Source: Theileria orientalis strain Shintoku
Lineage: Eukaryota > Apicomplexa > Aconoidasida > Piroplasmida > Theileriidae
DNA: 64,000 nucleotides
Reading direction: 5' to 3'
NCBI RefSeq assembly: GCF_000740895.1
Contig: NC_025261.1
Coordinates: forward strand, 1 to 64,000
A program made the translations under genes and the position numbers. How positions within the stretch are numbered: position 1 is the stretch's first letter; each line of letters opens with the position of its first letter. The notes below the pieces were generated by a model. That model was not told the DNA's origin. It searched no databases and was given only the letters and a program-made list of their open reading frames with translations. Positions 31,156 to 40,100 of this stretch are shown here, in pieces.

Positions 31156-34100
31156 TTACAACTCATCCGGATATATACAAAATGACTTATCGTGATCCCA
31201 AACTAGGATTCTACCGTAGAATGACAAGAAATAGACCTCTAGGAAGTGGATATTTAAAAAGTCAGTATTAGAATTCTTAAACAACAGGTTTCCGCGATAA
31301 TATATTTCAACATAGTCGACTGTGTTTGCAAATCTGAAGGCCGTTATCAAACCGAATGACACATCTTCATATTTAGTTATATCATTCTCTTTAATTATAT
31401 CGTTTTCTTTAGTTATCACTTTAATTTGTGATTTCTTGAAATTTTCATTCTTGACTAATGTCTCCAATTTCCATTCACCATCACTAAATCTATAAAAGTT
31501 TGTTATATCAGAGCTCATTTCAAGGAACACAACCTTCAGTACTTTATGAATATATATCGATAACGGATATCCATTATCTGGATCATCAATGTGCTGCCAT
31601 ATGCTCTTATTCTCATATTTCAATTCAACACATCTAACACCAGGTTTAAAAACCAACTTTATCATCGAATCAACTTCACTCTCAATATAATGTGAATAGT
31701 CATTTTCCCTAATAACAGAGTCAATGTCAAAGCTGAAAATACTAAATTCAGAATCAACAAGTCGCTTCTTCTCATTAGAGCTATTAGCCAACCACTCGTA
31801 GTTATACTGGTAAATATAGTGTGACCTAAAATCGTTTAAAATCATGTTTTTGCTATAACAATCTATGTACATTTCTTTAGGATGCATATTCCCTTCACAT
31901 CTCCACAGACTCTTTCTTTTACTCTTTACTTCTACACATTTAGAATTTTGATTAAAGACGTAATGATACAAATTCCCATATTTGTGCAATTGATACTTCC
32001 TAAAATCATTTTTATTGCACTTAGACGGGTCCACATCATCTATTGTGAAAACGGAAATATCCTCAGGCTGTTCCGAGATTGGAACCACTGAAGTCCTAGC
32101 GAATGTTTCGTCTAGTGCCCATCTCAGCGCCTTGCGTTTTTTATAAAAATGTCTTTTACATCCGTCCACTTGCCTGTAAATCAACTCTTTATTAGCGTGG
32201 TCGTCAAAGAATAAGTATATTTTATCCGAGAGCTCACTAGTATTGTTTGCAAGCCAAACCAGTCCAACTTCGTCTCTAAATGATTTAAACAGGAAACCTT
32301 TCTTTGGTGTGAAAATTTTTGTTTTAGTGTCAAATCTGTATTCCAATTCAAACTCCTCTGTGCCTTGGTTCGCTGAAACATCAATATCTATTAATACAAA
32401 ATCCTTAGCTCCTTCAGCTGGAGATTTTCCTCTATACTTCCCCTTGCCTCGGTTAAAATCGTACTTATCTAACGACTCACCATGATACGATCTTCTATAG
32501 TCTATCCTTTTAGGGGCAATACTATACTTATGGGATTTTGGTTCTTTCTTTTGAGGAAACATATAGTAACCCTTTTCTTTATCCCAAATTAACCTTTTCT
32601 TTGAATTGTTGAGGAAAAATATGGAAATGGGATAGTCCAATGAGCTGGCATTTTCGGAGTGGTATATGACATTATTGTTAAACTTAATTTGAATAAGATC
32701 AATTGTGCCTTTGAATCTGAAGGCCGTTATCAAACCGAATGACACATCTTCATATTTAGTTATATCATTCTCTTTAATTATATCGTTTTCTTTAGTTATC
32801 ACTTTAATTTGTGATTTCTTGAAATTTTCATTCTTGACTAATGTCTCCAATTTCCATTCACCATCACTAAATCTATAAAAGTTTGTTATATCAGAGCTCA
32901 TTTCAAGGAACACAACCTTCAGTACTTTATGAATATATATCGATAACGGATATCCATTATCTGGATCATCAATGTGCTGCCATATGCTCTTATTCTCATA
33001 TTTCAATTCAACACATCTAACACCAGGTTTAAAAACCAACTTTATCATCGAATCAACTTCACTCTCAATATAATGTGAATAGTCATTTTCCCTAATAACA
33101 GAGTCAATGTCAAAGCTGAAAATACTAAATTCAGAATCAACAAGTCGCTTCTTCTCATTAGAGCTATTAGCCAACCACTCGTAGTTATACTGGTAAATAT
33201 AGTGTGAGTGGTATGCGTTGAATCTGATTTCTCTGTTCTTCATATTAACGTACAATTCCTTCACATAATCAGGGAACTTCTTTGCATCGTGCTTCCATAT
33301 GACACTGTTTTTCGATCCTACTTCCACACACTTGGCATTTTCAGTAAAACTGTATTGTAGGATATGATTATACCTACGGACAGTATATTTACTCGTGTTA
33401 TTACGGTCAAACTTAAAGTCATCTTCATCATTCAAGGTTACAATCAAAATATCCCTTGGATGTTTGTTTATAGGCAACAGTGATGACTCTCTGTTACAGT
33501 CTTTTTCTGCCCAGAACAAATACTTTATGGGCTTGTGGAAACACTTCTTAGCTCCATCAATTGTCCATATAATTATTTTACTGGCACTAGAATCTGTGTA
33601 GGTGACTACGGCCTTTCTAACGTATTCCTTCGGATTATCAGCTGACCATATTTTAAATTGGCGCAGTTTGTCGATGCCATGAGATTGTCTAATCACTTGA
33701 ATGTAATATCCATCTATTGGAACATAAACGTCAGAATCAGTCTCATTATCTCTAGTGTAGATGAACTGATTTGTGGAATTCTTTGTATTTATATCCAGAT
33801 TTATTAGATTCGATGATACACATTCCTCATATGTTTTCTGTTCAACGTCATCCACCTTCTCAGTCCACTGGTTCTTAAGGCTCAAAATACCTCCTAACTT
33901 TTTAAATTCCTTATGTGGTCCGTCAAGCACATGAATTATCAGCTTTTTACTTGAACTGCCTAGGCCTCTTACTATTACTTTATCTGCGTATCCAAAGGGG
34001 CTATCGGCGATCCATACGTAATTGTTGCCTTGAGTTACTGCTCTGAAAAGCACGTGCTCGTTTGCAATAAACGTTTTCATTTGTAGGCTTTCATCATAAT

Positions 34101-34731
34101 ATGAAACATATGCTGGACTGTGAATTCTGGACTTAATGTCCAGGATCGTCGCCTTTCCGGGGTCCTTATATATCATCTTCCATTTGCATCTGTATTTAAA
34201 TATATAGAACACCTTTTCGAAGAAAACCCAGCATGCTTTAGAGGAGTAGTTAATTAACACCCTCTCAGGGAAATTATGACCGTAGGTATTAGGATCATAT
34301 TTCCATATCGTTTTCCTTTGGTGAATCACCTCGACACACCTTGTTTCTTCGTTAAAAACGTATTCGCACGTGTCACTAGCACACCTTTTGTCGTATTTGG
34401 TGGCGTCGTTTGTCACACGCTCCGATAAACTCTCATCGTCTGCTGTTACGATCAACGTATCAGAAGAGGAAGATTCTCCAAAGCTGGAGAAGAAAAGGAG
34501 AGAATCAATAGATTTCGCAGAAACGGAGGCCTGTCTTGACGTTAGCAGCGTAGATATCGTTGATGAGGACCCGAATTCACCAAATTGAGATCCTCTAATA
34601 GATCCATGGGATTGAAATTTTTTTTGTACCGATGTTGACTTCTTCTCATCATCAGAACACTTTACGTACTTGATTACGGCGGCGATAGTTATACAACTGA
34701 TTAAAGATCTAAATACAATATTTTTCTCCAT
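31156..34731 (-). CDS. Secreted FAINT-domain protein with duplicated module (1191 aa)
   Basis: A single intronless frame. Residues 1-25 (MEKNIVFRSLISCITIAAVI, KYVKC) are a signal peptide with a likely cut after the Cys at 25. A Ser-rich stretch (about 26-90) precedes a run of FAINT modules, recognisable by IWK.D....YP....I.Y strands and by linkers with ILIVTLNDEDDF or ISVFTIDDVDP, which begin new units. Two segments, about residues 509-673 and 970-1134, are identical because of a 494-base DNA duplication (see the separate entry). A basic Gly/Arg/Lys-rich linker (about 750-775) lies between modules. No C-terminal anchor is seen. The function is unknown; export is inferred from the signal peptide and family. 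Confidence 0.88.
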   Translation of the reverse strand: MEKNIVFRSLISCITIAAVIKYVKCSDDEKKSTSVQKKFQSHGSIRGSQFGEFGSSSTISTLLTSRQASVSAKSIDSLLFFSSFGESSSSDTLIVTADDESLSERVTNDATKYDKRCASDTCEYVFNEETRCVEVIHQRKTIWKYDPNTYGHNFPERVLINYSSKACWVFFEKVFYIFKYRCKWKMIYKDPGKATILDIKSRIHSPAYVSYYDESLQMKTFIANEHVLFRAVTQGNNYVWIADSPFGYADKVIVRGLGSSSKKLIIHVLDGPHKEFKKLGGILSLKNQWTEKVDDVEQKTYEECVSSNLINLDINTKNSTNQFIYTRDNETDSDVYVPIDGYYIQVIRQSHGIDKLRQFKIWSADNPKEYVRKAVVTYTDSSASKIIIWTIDGAKKCFHKPIKYLFWAEKDCNRESSLLPINKHPRDILIVTLNDEDDFKFDRNNTSKYTVRRYNHILQYSFTENAKCVEVGSKNSVIWKHDAKKFPDYVKELYVNMKNREIRFNAYHSHYIYQYNYEWLANSSNEKKRLVDSEFSIFSFDIDSVIRENDYSHYIESEVDSMIKLVFKPGVRCVELKYENKSIWQHIDDPDNGYPLSIYIHKVLKVVFLEMSSDITNFYRFSDGEWKLETLVKNENFKKSQIKVITKENDIIKENDITKYEDVSFGLITAFRFKGTIDLIQIKFNNNVIYHSENASSLDYPISIFFLNNSKKRLIWDKEKGYYMFPQKKEPKSHKYSIAPKRIDYRRSYHGESLDKYDFNRGKGKYRGKSPAEGAKDFVLIDIDVSANQGTEEFELEYRFDTKTKIFTPKKGFLFKSFRDEVGLVWLANNTSELSDKIYLFFDDHANKELIYRQVDGCKRHFYKKRKALRWALDETFARTSVVPISEQPEDISVFTIDDVDPSKCNKNDFRKYQLHKYGNLYHYVFNQNSKCVEVKSKRKSLWRCEGNMHPKEMYIDCYSKNMILNDFRSHYIYQYNYEWLANSSNEKKRLVDSEFSIFSFDIDSVIRENDYSHYIESEVDSMIKLVFKPGVRCVELKYENKSIWQHIDDPDNGYPLSIYIHKVLKVVFLEMSSDITNFYRFSDGEWKLETLVKNENFKKSQIKVITKENDIIKENDITKYEDVSFGLITAFRFANTVDYVEIYYRGNLLFKNSNTDFLNIHFLEVYFLSFYGRILVWDHDKSFCIYPDEL
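31331..33207 (-). repeat. 494 bp identical in-frame duplication
   Basis: Bases 31331-31824 and 32714-33207 appear identical by eye, with an offset of 1383 bases (461 codons), so both copies are read in the same frame. Immediately outside these limits the sequences diverge sharply (for example CTAAAATC versus GTGGTATG after the shared GTGTGA end), which gives clean breakpoints. This points to recent gene conversion or duplication of two FAINT modules inside one gene. Confidence 0.93.
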
Positions 34732-35946
34732 TTTTTAAAAACTCGTAATGACTACGTACGTATAGTATTTCATTCCGAATGGGGGTGTGTAATGAAGATA
34801 TAATATTTTAAGTTTCGTCTATGTATCTAGTTAATCAACAGGACTTACAGGGCGACTTGTCTCAGCGAAAATCTGACCGGAGACTATGTATCTGACGAAT
34901 ATATCGGTTCAGGTGTGTAATTGGTACCGATTTGACTGGTTAAAATTCAGATCTACGTGATTAATTTTACTTGGTGGCCATCAAAACTATCGGAAAGACA
35001 AAGGATTAAAGATCTAGATTTGATTTACGTTAACTAGAAACCTGCTTGAACTCTATACACCATATATTTACGCATTTCCGTTGTTTGATGAGTGGTGTGT
35101 AAAAGTGCAACTCCCTTGTTTTTATCTACAAGAAGAGTTTTAGAATACAGCAAACTGCTCATATATAGGTATTTGTCTATTTTATCTCACTAATTGATAT
35201 GTATTCATACTTGATTTGTGGCGCGATTATTTATGTAACTTTTATGGTGCTCATGGGGTCATATAAAAGGCACGTTATTCCTTCAAAGAAGGCTACTATT
35301 GTTTAAAATATTGGCAATATCTTCTTTAATTTCCCCTCTTGTATACCTTCAGTAGATTATATTATTTATTGCTACCATTCTTGTATTGTTCATGATAAAT
35401 CTAATGGCAAAATCTTAAATTTGGCTCTGTAAACTGCATTTTTTCTAATTATAAATCCATATGTGTGGGCTGGAAATAACTTAAAATGAAGTGGATTGAC
35501 ACAATACCCATACACTCCGCATAAAAAAAGTCCATTTTAATGTTATTTGGTATCGTCATGTCTGAGGGCCAAGATCAGTACATCAACTCTTATCTATGCT
35601 TTGTACTATCTGTATTATCAATGTGTGAAGCTAAACAAAATGTTGTGATGCGCTACTCATTTTAGACAAAGCATTTTTTTACAGCTATTTTAGAATTTTT
35701 GTTTTCTCTCAGTTGTGCGTTTACATGTTACGTCTAAACTAGCGCCTAAATCATCGAATCTCCTCACTCAAAACGACCCCTAAAATATGCACATCATCCT
35801 ACTTAATTACCTTCCATATTTTCCAAATGTGTAATTTCTACGGCCATTTATATTATTTTGGAATCCCATCAAGTTTCAACATCCCCATACATTTATTGCG
35901 TAGTAATAATCAGTAGTCTTATTTTCGTATTTTTAGTTTTGTTAAA
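34732..35946. other. Divergent intergenic region, 1.2 kb
   Basis: The region between the 1191-residue FAINT gene (minus) and the small secreted protein gene (plus) should hold both promoters. It is unique sequence with moderate AT bias and many stops. I see no gene, no tandem repeat and no convincing RNA fold. Confidence 0.6.
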
Positions 35947-36456
35947 ATGAATAAAGTTTTCGCCTTATTATATCTGTTGATAGCCTCTTATTCTTACGCA
36001 GTTCCACTAGTTCTTGATAAGAACACTGCTAAGGATAATAGAGTTGCCAAGTATTACTATTATACCTATCCAACTTCTGGCAGTTACGACCAAGCTGTCG
36101 TCAGATTCGCATATTTACTGCCAAAACTTGGCGCTACTCTCGATGGACTCAGTACTACCGCAAAATTAACACCAAAGCCTCTCTCATTCCTCAAATTCAA
36201 CGAAGGCGAAGTCCTCACTCTTCTGTTGGCATTTTCTGACTGCAAGAATTGGTATGGAGTTCTTGCAGAATATTATAGCGAACCCTTGGGAAGTTATTAC
36301 AAGGTATACGGCTATGATGGGAAATTGCAATATCTCGACTTACCTTCATTAGCTAGCTTCCTACATGACAATCTCACTAGATATTATTATGAAGGCCTAG
36401 TAAAGAGTGGATTACCAAGCCACGCATTAGTCCACCTTCTGGGAAAGTATTATTAA
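35947..36456 (+). CDS. Small secreted protein, orphan (169 aa)
   Basis: A 169-residue frame with a textbook signal peptide (MNKVFALLYLLIASYSYA, likely cut before VPLV). The mature part of about 151 residues is rich in Tyr, Leu and Lys, has a single Cys (near 99) and ends LLGKYY. It has several Tyr runs (KYYYYTYP near 36, RYYYEG near 150) and no transmembrane helix. I recognise no domain; it does not show the FAINT strand pattern clearly. Codon use, the signal peptide and a single clean frame argue for a real gene. It lies among secreted FAINT genes and may be another exported or surface protein. Confidence 0.75.
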   Translation: MNKVFALLYLLIASYSYAVPLVLDKNTAKDNRVAKYYYYTYPTSGSYDQAVVRFAYLLPKLGATLDGLSTTAKLTPKPLSFLKFNEGEVLTLLLAFSDCKNWYGVLAEYYSEPLGSYYKVYGYDGKLQYLDLPSLASFLHDNLTRYYYEGLVKSGLPSHALVHLLGKYY

Positions 36457-37128
36457 GGATAAAGTATTAATTTAACATTTCAGCATTTTATTTTGTACTT
36501 TATCGGATTCCACGCTAAGTTCCATTACAATGTTCGTTAACAAATGTTAATCAGTTGTGTTAGACACAATTTTGTAATGTGATACAATATTTTATTTATA
36601 TTTTAAATATGAAACTTATTTTACTTGTTAGTGTGTTTGGTACCATCTTATTGTCGTACATGAATATATGCTAAAAAGTGTAATAGTTATCCATCTCTAA
36701 ACACTGGTACACATTATTACACAAATATTGTCAGATATAAATATTAAACAATATTTTAAATAATAAGTTTAAAATGTTATTTTTAAAGATGGTTAAAATA
36801 AACCGTTTATAAACAAGAAAATCATAAATAAAACAACAATAAATATTACGAATCAATGTGTTACTTTTTTACATGAAAATTTAATAATAATGGTAATATT
36901 TACGCTTAATAAATTTTAGGAGTGTTACACCACAATATCTTGTACTATTTATATTTTTTAAGACACTATTGGTAAATTTCCCTCAAATTCAACACCAATA
37001 TATAAATGGAAGTCAAATATTCAATGGCTCTTTTCAGCTCTATTCCGTGGATTCCTTTCACTCCCCCATGCTTCCACGGAAGTATGCACGGACGAGCATC
37101 TTCTTGGTTACACATTATGACGTAATTA
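36457..37128. other. Intergenic AT-rich region
   Basis: Very AT-rich 3-prime flank of the small secreted gene and 5-prime flank of the 1709-residue FAINT gene. The last about 160 bases (36960-37128) are less AT-rich and probably include the promoter or leader of the latter. No gene is supported. Confidence 0.6.
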
Positions 37129-40100
37129 ATGGATTTGATCCTTCCGGGGATAACCTTAATAATCTCTGCGTCTTATTGTTTTAACCATGGCAGGTTTTCT
37201 AGTCTTATGAACCTACTTCAAATCAATGAGAAGGAGATAACCGTTAAGGATTCTACTTATAGCGGCTACGAAGAACACGTTTACACACCGAAAAGCGGAG
37301 TACAAATAACTAAAATTACCGATGGAGCTAATGTTATATGGGAAGATAAACAAAAATTGACGCAATGCCTATCGGCATCCACCATTACAAAAAAATTTTT
37401 AATCCATCTCATACATTTAGTCATAAAAGTTACTTCCAAGAAGAAAAATGAGATTTATTATAAGAGGTTGGATGGAAAATTTGTTTCTATATCTCAGCAA
37501 GAGTATGATTTATTAAGATTGGACCCTAGTCAACTGAACGATTCATCAGTTCATTTTGACATAGCTTCGAAATCTTTAAATGAACACGTTTTTAAGTCGG
37601 TGATTAAGTATCACGACGGAGTACCCACGTTGTTGGTGGAGACGATTCCTCCATATAAGCTTGTGTCAGTCTATGACGACTTTAGGCCTATTTGGGTGAA
37701 TAGGTCCTCAATGTCGTACGTTGAGAATATTATCGCATATTTCTTCTTCGCAAGGTACCACCTGGTGATGTTGAAGTTAAAAACGAATGAGGAGAGCAAA
37801 TTCATCAACTTCATGTACAAAGATGGAATCTGGAATGAAGTTGAGTACTACACATTCATGAATAAATTTTTGAGGTTGAAGCATCACGTGCCGATATCAG
37901 GCTACCTGGAGTTTAACATTTTAAAATTGCCCGAAGAGGAAGGGTTTTTAATTGAGACCGACGAGAAGTTCGGCATTGAGCTGACGACATACACTCCCAG
38001 ACGAGGATATATATTGAACACTGTCCTCAAGGGCGAGAACATACTCTGGGATTCAGCAAATGAAAGATGCATTTCAGTAATATTGCTTAAGAAACAGGGA
38101 GTTATATATGGAATTAACTTGACGTTAATGGATAACCACGACGAGAGATCGACGCTAAATTTCATCTACGAAGATAGCGTTTACAGGACTGTTTCCGATG
38201 AGGACTTTAGGAAATTTAATACAAAACTGGTAGACCCAAATGAGTTTAGAAAATATCAGCAGGAAAAACAGAGAGCTGATCAGGAAGATGCAGAGGTCTC
38301 TGAAGAGGAAGCTGAAGTAATCATTGAGGAGCCAGACTCGGCCGACGGCCCAGACTCGAGCGACGCAGCTGATTATAAAGAATACACGGAGTACACTGTG
38401 GAAGAAGAACCGCCAATTCAGCCTCAACAGGCACATTTCACACGTTCAGAAGCTCAGCCGGAGGAGGAGCGTCGCGAGGAAGGCAGTCCAGAGCCTGACC
38501 CCGAGGAGGTGAGGCGTGAGAGACCTCAGCCAGAATGTCCACCAGAACACGAAAGACACCAGGAACCTCGTCCAGGCCCTCAGCCAGAACAGGTGAGACG
38601 CCAGAAACCCCGGCCAGAGCCTGAACCAGGAGCTCCAGAGGAGGACTCTGAACCGCAGGCACTCGACATAAGCGACCACAACACCAGAGTCTTCCTGAGA
38701 AACAGCTTTAAACTCGAAGAGGTCGACACGTACGAATTTCTGTGCACTAAAAAGGTACACGTCCCCTCAATCACGGACGGCTCGATGCTGATCTGGGATA
38801 ACAAAAAGTCGGACAAATTCAGCAAACTATACGTTCATCACAGAAAAGACCTTTCGCAACTGATAAAGCTGGTCACGCAGGTTAGAACTGGAGACGCGAT
38901 ACACTTTTTCAAGAGGCACAGCGCAAATTTTGAGACCATTGACAACACGGAATATGACGCATTATTCGAAAAGATGAGAGCGAGTTACAACCTTCTGGAC
39001 AGCTCAATTCTACTCAACCTGAACAAAACGCCCAAGGAACAATTTTTCGACTATTATGTCGAATACGACGACGGAGTACACGTAACGAAGTTCATAACTA
39101 AGTCGCTCTTTAAGCTGGCAAGGATACTGGACGGCCACAACATGCTGTGGCAGGGCCTGGCAAACGAAAAGTGCTCGTGCATAACGAGAAATAAGTTTTA
39201 CAAGGGCTCAGAGTTGATCGTTTTGAACATTTCGGCGCTGACTAATTTGTCGACGGCTAAGTTCTTCAAAAAGCTCGATGGAGCCTTCTCTGAGATAAAC
39301 CAGGTTGACTACAAGACGGAGTACAACAGGTTGAAGGAGTCTATACCCTTTGTCTCCAATGTGACTCTGAACCTTAGTGCAAACGTTAATGAGTCGAATT
39401 TCCTCTACATTGAAACCACCGAGGGTAAGTTCACCCACGGGAAATACTTCCCAAAGTCGGGATATGTCTTGAACAAGGTGAGCTACGGCTCTAACATTTT
39501 GTGGTCATCGACCAGAAATCGCTGCAAGAAGGTCTCGCTGCTGAAGGGGAACAAGTCAGAAAAAATGGTGAGCATATCGATAGTCAGCAACACAACTCCA
39601 GAGTTGTACTTCAATTTCGTCAACGGGAAGTTCGTGAAGCTGAGGAACTTCATAGAGTACGACTTCACGCTCAAGGAGTACAACAAGTCGGACTCCGACG
39701 AGGACCAGTGTGCCTTCTGCAGGACGCAGCTACAGAGGCGCTACACAATCCTGGATAACGTTAACAAGATATACTTGAACATCAACGTCGACGACCCGAA
39801 CGTTTACACGTGCTTCGTTAACGGGCTGGTCATGAATAAAATGTTCGCACCCAAAGACGGCTACGTCTTTACAGATATCACCGACGTAAATGTGTTTCTG
39901 TTCAGGTCAAAGTCGGATTCTGTATTGTGTGTTTTCATTCATGTGTTCTATGGGACCAATGGGCCTCAGTTGGTCAAGTACCGCACGTTAGGTATAGACG
40001 AGTCTGGACCGGGGTCGCTATACTACCTGGAGATCCTAGACCTCAACGTTAAAACCATAGGAGCGGACGAGTTTACTTCGAAGCTGGCTGAGCTTGAAAG

